NCBI RefSeq assembly: GCF_015767265.1
Contig: NZ_JADPIB010000002.1
Span: 433,786-497,785, forward strand
DNA length: 64,000 nt
Source: Aureivirga marina
Lineage (GTDB): Bacteria; Bacteroidota; Bacteroidia; Flavobacteriales; Flavobacteriaceae
Reading direction: 5' to 3'
Part shown: piece by piece, positions 42,938 through 51,262 of the stretch
Layout: every line of letters begins with the position of its first letter
Position numbering within the stretch: position 1 is the stretch's first letter
Translations under genes and position numbers: made by a program
The notes under the pieces: model-generated
The model's input: the letters and a program-made list of their open reading frames with translations, nothing else
Databases searched by the model: none
Told to the model about the DNA's origin: nothing

Positions 42938-43432
42938 TTAAAAAGTTGGATTATTATTTCTAATAGCTCCTCCAATCAATAAAAACAACCATCTAGAGAA
43001 AAAATCAATTGGTTGCATTGCATCCCAATGTTCTGCTAATTTTCCATTTTCTAAGCGAAAAGTATCTGTTATAATAAATCCTTTTTTCTCATTTCCTCTA
43101 TGTTTTGCTTTCATGGTAACATGACTGTGAAAAATGACAAAATCTTTATCAACATAAACTTTCTTTAAATCATATGAATATTCTGGAAATCTTTTCACCA
43201 AATCTTTAATATAATTTATAAGTCCAGAAATTCCATTTGGAATTGCACGATTGTGTTGTATATAAGAACCTTGTCCATATTTTTTTTGAATGTAATCAAA
43301 ATCATGTTCGTTCATCAATTTTTGAAAGAAATCAACAACCATTTTTACATTTTCTGATTCTTGTTTTGTCCAATGTTCTTGTGTGAAATTTTCAAAAACA
43401 ATTTGTGGCTTTTGCTTATTTGAAATACTCAT
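42938..43432 (-). CDS. SnoaL-like (NTF2-fold) protein
   Basis: 164 residues, no signal peptide. It shows the SnoaL-type pattern: VVDFFQKLMNEHDFDYIQKKY, YIQHNRAIPNGISGLINYI, and DTFRLENGKLAEHWDAMQP, the last being the characteristic C-terminal strand. Likely a cytosolic ester- or ring-handling enzyme or stress protein. It starts 4 nt after the hxlR-type gene stop, making the regulator and this protein an operon. Confidence 0.87.
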   Translation of the reverse strand: MSISNKQKPQIVFENFTQEHWTKQESENVKMVVDFFQKLMNEHDFDYIQKKYGQGSYIQHNRAIPNGISGLINYIKDLVKRFPEYSYDLKKVYVDKDFVIFHSHVTMKAKHRGNEKKGFIITDTFRLENGKLAEHWDAMQPIDFFSRWLFLLIGGAIRNNNPTF

Positions 43433-43436
43433 TTTT

Positions 43437-43874
43437 TTAATTTTTAAAAAGGGATTTTTTAAATTGATTATATGATTTTACAATCTGGCTAGCTGCATTT
43501 TCTTTATTCTTTTTTATCCTATTTAAATCTGGATGAATATTTAAATTTGGATGAAATTCTTGTATATTTTCTTTACTCCAAATCATTAATTCAATCAAAA
43601 TTGGCGTAAATGACAATGCTTTTTCTGTTAATGTATAAATATTTGTTTTCTTATTGTTTGGATGATTTTCTTTTTCAATTAAACCAAATTTTTCCAACAT
43701 TTTTAAGCGAGATGAAAGAATATTTGTAGCAATTGCCTCCTCACTTTCTGTAAAATCTTTAAACGTACTTTTCTCTTCAAAAAGCATTTGTTTTACAATC
43801 ACTAAAGTCCATTTATCTCCGAAAATATCTAAACTAGAAGTTATCGGACATTTACATCTAAAAAAATCTTCCAT
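43437..43874 (-). CDS. HxlR-family transcriptional regulator
   Basis: 145 residues from the ATG at 43874 (MEDFFRCKCP); an in-frame ATG nine codons upstream is possible. CPITSSLDIFGDKWTLVIVKQML and the wing with LSSRLKMLEKFGLIEK and YTLTEKALSFTPILIELMIWS are diagnostic of HxlR winged-helix regulators, many of which sense electrophiles through Cys near the N-terminus (here Cys7 and Cys9). Direct repeats over its promoter suggest autoregulation. It is co-transcribed with the SnoaL-like gene. Confidence 0.92.
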   Translation of the reverse strand: MEDFFRCKCPITSSLDIFGDKWTLVIVKQMLFEEKSTFKDFTESEEAIATNILSSRLKMLEKFGLIEKENHPNNKKTNIYTLTEKALSFTPILIELMIWSKENIQEFHPNLNIHPDLNRIKKNKENAASQIVKSYNQFKKSLFKN

Positions 43875-43894
43875 TTTTATTAATTTAAATTTTA

Positions 43895-43944
43895 CTTGCA
43901 AAACAAAAGTAATAATTATTTTATCCCTTGCAAAATAAAAGTAA
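43895..43944 (-). promoter_or_regulatory. Direct-repeat operator upstream of hxlR-type gene
   Basis: CTTGCAAAACAAAAGTAA (43895-43912) and CTTGCAAAATAAAAGTAA (43927-43944) differ at one base and start 32 nt apart, three helical turns. They lie 21-70 nt upstream of the ATG, where an HxlR dimer would bind. Confidence 0.6.
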
Positions 43945-44002
43945 AAATTCAGAGATTTACTTTTAGATTTTTCTGTATTTTAGAATCTCAAAAACTAAAA
44001 AA

Positions 44003-44875
44003 ATGCTGCTTAAAAATTCAATAAATATTTTAACAAATAATCCAACTTTGGAAGATTTATTAATTCCATTTCTAGAAAAAGAAAAAAGTAATGCAATTCA
44101 AAATCCATCTATTCTTTTTAAAGAATTGGAAAATGATTTAATAAGAATGGACATTCCAAAAGGGATTTTAAATTTTGTAAGAAAAATAAATGTTGAATCA
44201 GAAAGCAATAATTTATTTAAAATTAAAGAGCAACTAAAGATTTTAAAGAAAATAAAACTTCTAAAATCGAAAAATCAGATAAATCAAAAAATTCAGAATC
44301 TTATTAAAGTAATTAATCAAAAAATAGAAGAGAAATATAAAATTTCACCTTATGAAAAAGCTTTATTTTCACTTTCAGAATTACTTTTTTCAGAACATTC
44401 TATTTATACTCCTTTAGAAGAATTTAAAAATATTCTTACAGAAGAAGCTTTTACATTATATATTTCCTTTCAAACTATAGGAAATGTAAATTCGGATGGT
44501 TGGGCTTTTGGAATTTTTGGAAATATGCCACAATTAGTTCCTTTTATTCCAGAATCATTTGAAAAATTAGGTTATTCTAAAATTCCGCAAGCAATTCGTG
44601 AAACAATTCATGTTTTTCCTAAAAACACTAAATTTCTATTTGATAATCAAGAATATATTGATGTTTTAAATTTTATTGAAAATCCAAAAAGAAAAATAAA
44701 CAATCCAAAACTTGAAAAATTTTCAACAGAAGAACGAAAGCAATTCAGTCAAAACTACCATAATTCGTTAGATGAAATTGAAAAAGTAGAAAGTGAAATT
44801 TGGAATCAAAATAGTGAATGGGAACATGTTTTTAACTATTATAATCAAAATCTAAAAAAGAAAGTTTGGAAATAA
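44003..44875 (+). CDS. Hypothetical protein with DUF4375-like (DMP19) region
   Basis: 290 residues, highly Lys/Asn/Ile-rich. The middle segment LTEEAFTLYISFQTIGNVNSDGWAFGIFGNMPQLVPFIPESFEKLGYSKIP (in parts) resembles DUF4375/DMP19 proteins, in which a short Gly-containing loop precedes helices. The N-terminal half is charged helices without a recognised fold. Function unknown. It reads divergently from the hxlR-type gene. Confidence 0.6.
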   Translation: MLLKNSINILTNNPTLEDLLIPFLEKEKSNAIQNPSILFKELENDLIRMDIPKGILNFVRKINVESESNNLFKIKEQLKILKKIKLLKSKNQINQKIQNLIKVINQKIEEKYKISPYEKALFSLSELLFSEHSIYTPLEEFKNILTEEAFTLYISFQTIGNVNSDGWAFGIFGNMPQLVPFIPESFEKLGYSKIPQAIRETIHVFPKNTKFLFDNQEYIDVLNFIENPKRKINNPKLEKFSTEERKQFSQNYHNSLDEIEKVESEIWNQNSEWEHVFNYYNQNLKKKVWK

Positions 44876-44898
44876 TTTTTATAACATCTAAAAACTAT

Positions 44899-45621
44899 TT
44901 ATTCATAATCAACAACATTTTTAATCACCTTAAAAGATTCTGTAAAATCACAATCAATATTTTCTTCATTTTTGAACCAATCATAATAATAAAATCTTGA
45001 AAAGGAACTTGAATTTTCATTACATTTAATTAGAATTTCTTTCCAAATATTTGAATTAATCATATTTTCAAAATCTTTTGTTTTATTAATTGCATCTAAA
45101 TATTTAAGAGCATTAAATCCCCATCTCAAAGAATTTATTTCAAATAAATTCCATCCATCATGAAATTTATTTTCTTTTATTAAAAATAAAATTTCTTCTA
45201 AAAAACCTAAAACGTGTTCGTTTATTGCTTTTCTTCCTTCAAGAGAATTAAATAATACTAAATTCGAAATTACATGCTCACAATAAATAGGATATATTTT
45301 TAAATATTCTATCAACTCTTTTTCTAATTCTTTTATTTGACATAAACCTATAACCCAAGCACCAACTTTACGAGGTCTCCAATTTTCTTCAAACATTAAA
45401 ATTGTTCTTAAATCATCTAATGTGAAGTCATCTTTTAGTGATTTAACAGATTCTAAAAATTTTATTGGATTATCATCTCTTAAAAAATTAAATCCCATCA
45501 ATTTAAGATAATAAGGATTAATAAATTTTCTATGCGTATCTACATCGTTTAAATCAATGTCTTTTTTAAATTTTCTGATAAATTGTTTAAAAAAAGTTTT
45601 TTTCATAGTTATTTTCTTCAA
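44899..45621 (-). CDS. DUF6000-like family protein
   Basis: 240 residues. The stretch FINPYYLKLMGFNF and the signature ENWRPRKVGAWVIGL are typical of the DUF6000 family; HEAT-like helices follow. No catalytic motif is obvious. An internal Met six residues in (45606) could be the true start. Convergent with the previous gene with a 23-nt gap. Confidence 0.65.
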   Translation of the reverse strand: MKKITMKKTFFKQFIRKFKKDIDLNDVDTHRKFINPYYLKLMGFNFLRDDNPIKFLESVKSLKDDFTLDDLRTILMFEENWRPRKVGAWVIGLCQIKELEKELIEYLKIYPIYCEHVISNLVLFNSLEGRKAINEHVLGFLEEILFLIKENKFHDGWNLFEINSLRWGFNALKYLDAINKTKDFENMINSNIWKEILIKCNENSSSFSRFYYYDWFKNEENIDCDFTESFKVIKNVVDYE

Positions 45622-45850
45622 ATTTCAATATTCTAAATCATTCTTTTTCCTTGATAAAAAACGAATCAAAAATAAAGACTTGATATTTTTGAACTCGGAT
45701 ATATATTATTCTTCAATTATCAAACTTAACAACATTTCATCCCAAATCTTATGGGGAAAAGCAAATTTCGCTCTTTTTAAAATAAAATCTTCTATATTTG
45801 GATACTCATTGTTATGAAATATTTTAAAAATAAACTATAAATTAAAATCT

Positions 45851-46477
45851 ATGAAAAAATTATTATTAGTTCTTTTAGCAATTATTGTATTCTCTTGTAA
45901 ACCTGAATTTAGTTCTAAAAATGAAGAAAATTATACGTTTGATTTAACTTTTAAGTTATATGAAGAAACTGCATATTTTAACTTACGTTTAAAAGAACAA
46001 ATTCAAAAAAGTCTTAAGAATAAAAAATTAGTAAACAATAAAGATGTTGAAACTTACCATCAACTAACAACAGATTATATAAAATATTTAGACGAAGTAA
46101 ATTCTGAACTAATTAAAAATCAAAATATCCAAGATTTCATTTATAAATATGAAGAATTTTTAAATAAAGAAAATGTCGAAATATTGTTTTTTAATGGTGA
46201 GAAATATAATTCAAAAGCGGAAGAATTTGTTTTAAAATTAAATCAATATAGAGATAAAATTTTAAAATTAGTAAAAGATGAAAGTTTAAAGCAAAAAATT
46301 GAAACAAGACTTAATACAAGTTCTATGCTTATTCAAAATGGAGAGCAAATTTTTTATCTGAATTATATGTATAAAGATCAACCAGCGATAAGTGTTTTAA
46401 CTCATATGAAATTAAGACAATTTTATCTTTTAGATTATGAAAATGAGTTTTTAAAAAATCAATTAATAAATAACTAG
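45851..46477 (+). CDS. Lipoprotein resembling the GldM N-terminal domain
   Basis: 208 residues. The lipoprotein signal LLAIIVFSC places the lipid on Cys16. The helical remainder (LRLKEQIQKSLKNKK, FNGEKYNSKAEEFVLKLNQYRDKIL, YKDQPAISVLTHMKLRQFYLLDYENEFL) recalls the N-terminal periplasmic part of GldM, in which a similar prolonged helical segment precedes a conserved Pro-Ala and Leu-rich region. No other gld gene is nearby. Tentative: it may be an unrelated lipoprotein. Confidence 0.5.
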   Translation: MKKLLLVLLAIIVFSCKPEFSSKNEENYTFDLTFKLYEETAYFNLRLKEQIQKSLKNKKLVNNKDVETYHQLTTDYIKYLDEVNSELIKNQNIQDFIYKYEEFLNKENVEILFFNGEKYNSKAEEFVLKLNQYRDKILKLVKDESLKQKIETRLNTSSMLIQNGEQIFYLNYMYKDQPAISVLTHMKLRQFYLLDYENEFLKNQLINN

Positions 46478-46490
46478 AATATATTTTAAT

Positions 46491-46525
46491 ACAAACTTTT
46501 CTACTGAAAATGTAGAAAAGTTTGT
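46491..46525. terminator. Bidirectional terminator
   Basis: Perfect 14-bp stem ACAAACTTTTCTAC / GTAGAAAAGTTTGT with loop TGAAAAT, between convergent genes. Confidence 0.85.
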
Positions 46526-46532
46526 AATTATT

Positions 46533-46982
46533 TTATTCTTCAACTTCTATTTTTCTATCTAATTTATTTTGCATTATAAAGTCAATTGACCATTTTCCAC
46601 CACCAATGAAAGACAAACCTAGAGCTGTCAAAACAAATAAAATATGAAATTGCACTCCTTCTCCTGCTTGACTTCCAAACCAATTTATGAAAAATCCATT
46701 TTCTAAATGAAAATAAGAAGCTCCTAAAATTAAAAACCCAATGATTAAACTATTTGCTCTAGTAAACAAACCTAAAATCAAAAACATTGGAGCTAGAAAT
46801 TCAATTAAGATTACCAAAACTCCAATAAAAGTTGGTAAACCATAAAACGAATTTAAGATTTCTAAAATATTTGAAAAGTCAGAAACTTTCTGAATTCCAT
46901 GTGGTAAAATTACAATTGCCAAAGCTAATCTGATAAATAAGGAAGCAATTGATTTTTCTGCGTTAAAAATTTTCTGCATCAT
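46533..46982 (-). CDS. DoxX-family membrane protein
   Basis: 149 residues with four membrane helices. The N-terminal LFIRLALAIVILPHGIQK is the DoxX signature. Later segments GVLVILIEFLAPMFLILGLFTR and FHILFVLTALGLSFIGGGKWSID complete the fold. Members are membrane oxidoreductase-associated proteins of uncertain role. Single gene. Confidence 0.92.
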   Translation of the reverse strand: MMQKIFNAEKSIASLFIRLALAIVILPHGIQKVSDFSNILEILNSFYGLPTFIGVLVILIEFLAPMFLILGLFTRANSLIIGFLILGASYFHLENGFFINWFGSQAGEGVQFHILFVLTALGLSFIGGGKWSIDFIMQNKLDRKIEVEE

Positions 46983-47103
46983 AATTTCTTCTTTTAATAA
47001 GGCAAAACTATGTGCAACAAAATTGGAAAATCTTAATGTAGTTTAACGCTTTTCATCTATTTTTTTGATTTGAGAAAAAAATTATCCTTAAAAAAAATTA
47101 AAA

Positions 47104-47562
47104 TTAATTGTTTACACCAATAAAAATCTCGACTTCTGAAGCATCTCCATTTTGTGATTTCTTTCCATAAATTTCAAAATCTGCAATATAATTTCGATCT
47201 AATTCCTCCTCTTTTTTCCAGATTTCATTCCAAGTTTCTCCAATTACATCTGGCATTTTTCCTTTAGCAATAAATTTTTGATAAACTCCTTCTTTAAATT
47301 CTCTTTTTGTGAAATCATTCGGAACTTCATCAAACGTATCAACACAAAAACCAATTATCGCTGTATATTTTCCAGTATAATCCGATTCATAATCTGTATA
47401 AACTGCATAAATATCTTCACTGTTTTTATTAGGAATTTTCTCTGCAATATTTTTAGTGTAGAAATCTCCCCAAAGTTTGCCTAAATCAATTAATGCTTGG
47501 TTATTCTCATTTGTTGTTTCAACTGAAATTCCAACAATTCTAAAACTTTTCTTATGTTCCAT
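47104..47562 (-). CDS. GyrI-like small-molecule-binding protein
   Basis: 152 residues comprising a single AraC-effector-binding (GyrI-like/SOUL-related) domain: FRIVGISVETTNENNQA, LGKLWGDFY, IYAVYTDYESDYTGKYTAIIGF and YQKFIAKGKMPDVIGETWNEIW. Stand-alone versions bind hydrophobic ligands. No attached DNA-binding domain. Single gene. Confidence 0.88.
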   Translation of the reverse strand: MEHKKSFRIVGISVETTNENNQALIDLGKLWGDFYTKNIAEKIPNKNSEDIYAVYTDYESDYTGKYTAIIGFCVDTFDEVPNDFTKREFKEGVYQKFIAKGKMPDVIGETWNEIWKKEEELDRNYIADFEIYGKKSQNGDASEVEIFIGVNN

Positions 47563-47778
47563 TTTTAATTTTTTATGATATAATTTTCAATATAATCTTT
47601 TGGATAATTAAAATTCACAATATTTTCTATTTGTTTTATTTCAAGATAGTATTTTTTCATGCACAGAAAACCTTACAAAACCTTATCAATTTACTAAACT
47701 AATAATCAATTATTTACCTTTTAATTTTTCGTAAATTAATGAGTATTTAATAATAATAACCTTGTAATATTTTAAATT

Positions 47779-48777
47779 ATGTCTGAAAAAAAAGATATTA
47801 TTATCATTCATGATGGTGCTACAGATGAATTAATGTCAATTCTCTTCGCTGCGTCAATGCCAAATATTAATATTAAAGGAATTATGGTTGTCAACGCAGA
47901 TTGTCAAGGCTATCCAACTGCAAAAGTTTGTAGTAAAATTCTTGATTTAATCTCTCTTAAACACATTCCTGTTGTTGTTTCTGGAGCTCGTGGCTGGAAT
48001 CCTTTTCCATGGACATATCGTCAATATTCTTTGATGGTAAATGTACTTCCAATTATCAATCAATTTAAAAAAAACATCAAAGTTCCAGAACCACAAATGG
48101 AATATCCTTTGATTGATATGGTGAATAAAGTTTATAAAGAAAATAATCAAAAACCAATAACTTTACTTTGTCTTTCTCCTGTGACTGACATCGCCAATGC
48201 TATTAAATCAGACGCTACTTTTAGAGATAAAATTCATGAAATTGTTTGGATGGGTGGTGTTTATATCAATCAAGAAACACCTGCTGGAAATATTGACACA
48301 GGTATTGCTCCTGGAGCAAATCCAAACGCTGAATGGAATGTTTATTGGGATCCAAAAGCAGCTAAAGATGTTATTACTTCTGGAATAAATCTAAAAATGT
48401 TTCCTTTAAATGTCACTAACAATGTAACACTTTCAACAGAAATTATTCGAAAACATTTCCTTCCTGAAAGTGGAAAATACCCAGCACTTTCTCTTGCAAC
48501 TCAAATGTATTCCTTAGTTGCTTTTCAATATGGATTTAGTTTTTGGGATACAGCTGCAACTGCATATTTAGGTAAACCAGATTTATATTCTTTTCAACAA
48601 GCTTTTGTTTCCGTTGATATTTCTCCAGATCCTGAAACACAAGGAACAATGCATGTGGAACTAATTCCTGATATTGAACCTTTAGAAACTACTGTACAAA
48701 TTGCAACAAAAATCAAAGTTGAAGATTTTTATAATTATTATGTCACGCAATTAAAAAAATTAAACTTTAAATCATAA
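47779..48777 (+). CDS. Nucleoside hydrolase-like protein
   Basis: 332 residues. The fold signature is present: IIIIHDGATDELMSILFA near residues 7-24, IKGIMVVNADC, and the catalytic-site region HEIVWMGGVYINQETPAGN with the following PNAEWNVYWDPKAAK. The canonical DTDPGxDD calcium loop reads HDGATDE here, so the first and last Asp positions differ and catalysis on nucleosides is uncertain. C-terminal FWDTAATAYLGKPDLY keeps the family WD. Single gene with a terminator. Confidence 0.8.
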   Translation: MSEKKDIIIIHDGATDELMSILFAASMPNINIKGIMVVNADCQGYPTAKVCSKILDLISLKHIPVVVSGARGWNPFPWTYRQYSLMVNVLPIINQFKKNIKVPEPQMEYPLIDMVNKVYKENNQKPITLLCLSPVTDIANAIKSDATFRDKIHEIVWMGGVYINQETPAGNIDTGIAPGANPNAEWNVYWDPKAAKDVITSGINLKMFPLNVTNNVTLSTEIIRKHFLPESGKYPALSLATQMYSLVAFQYGFSFWDTAATAYLGKPDLYSFQQAFVSVDISPDPETQGTMHVELIPDIEPLETTVQIATKIKVEDFYNYYVTQLKKLNFKS

Positions 48778-48783
48778 TAAATT

Positions 48784-48820
48784 AACATTCTGAAATATTA
48801 TTTTTTCAGAATGTTATTTT
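48784..48820 (+). terminator. Intrinsic terminator after nucleoside hydrolase gene
   Basis: Arms AACATTCTGAAA (48784-48795) and TTTCAGAATGTT (48804-48815) followed by ATTTTTT. Confidence 0.85.
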
Positions 48821-48880
48821 TTCAAACTTAAATTCTTCTAATATCTACATATTATTCATTCATCTTTTAAACTTTCAATA

Positions 48881-48900
48881 ATTACGGGAAACCGTAAAAT
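48881..48900. promoter_or_regulatory. TTACGG palindrome upstream of the Zorya operon
   Basis: Arms TTACGG and CCGTAA around GAAA, with further A/T on both sides. It lies 139 nt before the zorA start. Confidence 0.4.
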
Positions 48901-49038
48901 ATATTCAATTATTTTTTATTCTTTTGCTTAATTTTTATTACAATAAACATATTTATTAACATTAATAATTGTTTTTATATTTTATTTTAACATTAATTAA
49001 TCAAAAACTCTTTTAAAAAATAATTACCCCCTCTAATT

Positions 49039-50532
49039 ATGGATTCATTTTCTATTATTTACAGCTTATTTTCTTTTGGAATTTGGCTTTTATTTTCATA
49101 CTATTATGTATTTCGACTAAACAAATTTCAAAATTTAGATAAAATAAATATTCATATTTACAATTCTATTCCTTCAATTTTCACAACTTTAGGTGTTTTA
49201 GGAACTTTTTTAGGAATTTTTAAAGGTTTAAATAATTTCGACGTAAATCAAGTTACAGAAAGTATTCCTAAATTATTAGAAGGAATGAAAACTGCTTTTA
49301 TCACTTCAATTATTGGAATTATTCTTTCGATTATTTTCAAACCAATTACACAACTTATCTTAAAAAAAGCAGAGAAAAATGTTCCTAAAAAACAGTCAAA
49401 TGAATTAGTGGCTTTATCTGAAATTGTAAACGTTTTGACAGAATTGAAAAAAGAATCTAAAGCTAATTTTCAATTAATCAATGAAGCTTTAATCGGTGAT
49501 TCAGATAAAAGTATTTCTACACAATTTCATAAATTAAAAAATCAACTTTCAGACAATTCTAAATTAGAAGAAAAGCAAAATCAAACACTTGATAAAATTC
49601 AAAATGCATTAGTTGGAAACGAAGAAACAAGTTTATTAACACAATTTGAAAAACTTAGAAGTGTAACTAATGATTCATATTTAGAATTAATAGAACATAA
49701 AGAAGAATTACAAAATTTAAATATCTCTTTAACTTCTGATTCAGAAAACAGCTTGTTATTTCAATTTAAAAATATACAATCTGAACTTGTTTCTAATCGA
49801 AAAATGTTATTCCAAAAATTTGATGAATTCGGAGAATTATTAAAGAAAAATAATACAGAAGCATTGGTAGAAGTAATGAAAAAAGTTACAGAAACATTTA
49901 ATGCACAAATGAGCAAATTAATTGAAAAATTAGTACAAGAAAATTTCAAAGAATTAAATAACAGTGTAAATCAATTAAATGTTTGGCAAAAAGAAAATAA
50001 AGAAATGATTTCAAGCTTAACAAATCAATTTAAGCAAGTAACAAACGACTTTGAAATCACTTCTACTTCTATCAAAGACATTACAGAAAATACTTCAAAA
50101 CTTACAAATAAAAATAGTCATTTAACAAATCTTATTAAAGAATTACAAAGTGTAATGATTGAAGACACAAAATTCCAGGAAGTGTCGAAAAAACTTGTAA
50201 ATGCAGCAGAATTGGTTGAAAAAAACACGAAGTCATTTGATAAAACAACTAATAAATTAAATGATTGGATTTTAAAAGAACATGAATTTAAACAGTCTGT
50301 AGATATTTTAATTTCAAGATTACATGAGGTTGAAAAAATAAAAGATATCAATGGAGAATTTTGGAAAAACACAAAAAATCAGATGGAACAAGGAGTTTCT
50401 ATTATTTCAAATGCATCTATTGAATTGAGAAATAATTTAGACAATATCGCAGGAGAATTTGTTTTGCAATTAAATGAAACCTTAACAAGTCTTGATGAAT
50501 TAATCCAACGTTTAGTAAGACATTACGTATAA
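49039..50532 (+). CDS. zorA: ZorA-like MotA/TolQ-type proton-channel subunit
   Basis: 497 residues. Three membrane segments occupy the first 115 residues: SIIYSLFSFGIWLLFSYYYV, IFTTLGVLGTFLGIFKGL and TAFITSIIGIILSIIFKPI. Their sequence is of the MotA/TolQ/ExbB type. The long C-terminal tail (about 120-497) is repeated coiled coil, with a recurring ALVGNEETSLLTQFEKLRS-type unit. This is the layout of Zorya ZorA, whose tail forms a cytoplasmic filament. With ZorB it builds a proton-driven motor that senses phage invasion. First gene of the operon; 4 nt before zorB. Confidence 0.88.
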   Translation: MDSFSIIYSLFSFGIWLLFSYYYVFRLNKFQNLDKINIHIYNSIPSIFTTLGVLGTFLGIFKGLNNFDVNQVTESIPKLLEGMKTAFITSIIGIILSIIFKPITQLILKKAEKNVPKKQSNELVALSEIVNVLTELKKESKANFQLINEALIGDSDKSISTQFHKLKNQLSDNSKLEEKQNQTLDKIQNALVGNEETSLLTQFEKLRSVTNDSYLELIEHKEELQNLNISLTSDSENSLLFQFKNIQSELVSNRKMLFQKFDEFGELLKKNNTEALVEVMKKVTETFNAQMSKLIEKLVQENFKELNNSVNQLNVWQKENKEMISSLTNQFKQVTNDFEITSTSIKDITENTSKLTNKNSHLTNLIKELQSVMIEDTKFQEVSKKLVNAAELVEKNTKSFDKTTNKLNDWILKEHEFKQSVDILISRLHEVEKIKDINGEFWKNTKNQMEQGVSIISNASIELRNNLDNIAGEFVLQLNETLTSLDELIQRLVRHYV

Positions 50533-50536
50533 AATC

Positions 50537-51262
50537 ATGAGTGAAAATACAGATAACAATTGGATATCTTTTTCAGATATTATGACAGGTTTAATGATTA
50601 TTTTTCTTTTTATTTCTATTTCGTATATGTTGGAAGTTCAGAAAAAGAAAGAAGAAAGAGATACTATCGTAAAAGATTTTAATTCCGTAAAAACAGAATT
50701 ATATCATGAAATAAAAAAAGAATTTGAAAATGATTTTAAAAATTGGGAAGTTATTTTAGATAAAGATTTATCCATAAAATTTAAAAACCCAGATGTTTTG
50801 TTTGCTTCAGGAGAATCTAATATTAGACCTTATTTTGAGTCTATTCTAGAAAGTTTTCTACCAAGATATTTTGAGATTTTATTGAAAGAAAAATATAAAA
50901 ATAAAATATCTGAAATTAGAATTGAAGGTCACACTGATAATGTTCCAGCTCCAAAATTTAACAATGACCCTTACATTGCTAATTTAATTTTATCTCAAAA
51001 AAGAGCTTTAGAAGTAATCAAATATTTTAGAAATACTCTTTATTTCCAAAATTTAAATAATAAAGATTTAAAAACAGTAGAATTTTTAATGACTGCCAAT
51101 GGACTTTCATTTGGTCATACTGTTGATAGAGATGGGAATTTTACAATTAATAGCAATCAAGAAATTGATAAAAAGAAATCCAGACGTGTTGAATTTAGAA
51201 TTGTAACTAAAAGTGAAAAACTTATTGATGAAATCTTAAAAAACATGAAAAATGAATCTTAA
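50537..51262 (+). CDS. zorB: ZorB-like MotB/OmpA-domain subunit
   Basis: 241 residues. The N-terminal membrane helix FSDIMTGLMIIFLFISISYML carries Asp14, matching the proton-binding Asp of MotB-type proteins. The OmpA-like peptidoglycan-binding domain follows: RIEGHTDNVPAP (about 132-143), LSQKRALEVIKYF and the terminal RRVEFRIV. It is the stator partner of ZorA. Its last 11 nt overlap the start of the HNH gene, so all three are coupled. Confidence 0.9.
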   Translation: MSENTDNNWISFSDIMTGLMIIFLFISISYMLEVQKKKEERDTIVKDFNSVKTELYHEIKKEFENDFKNWEVILDKDLSIKFKNPDVLFASGESNIRPYFESILESFLPRYFEILLKEKYKNKISEIRIEGHTDNVPAPKFNNDPYIANLILSQKRALEVIKYFRNTLYFQNLNNKDLKTVEFLMTANGLSFGHTVDRDGNFTINSNQEIDKKKSRRVEFRIVTKSEKLIDEILKNMKNES

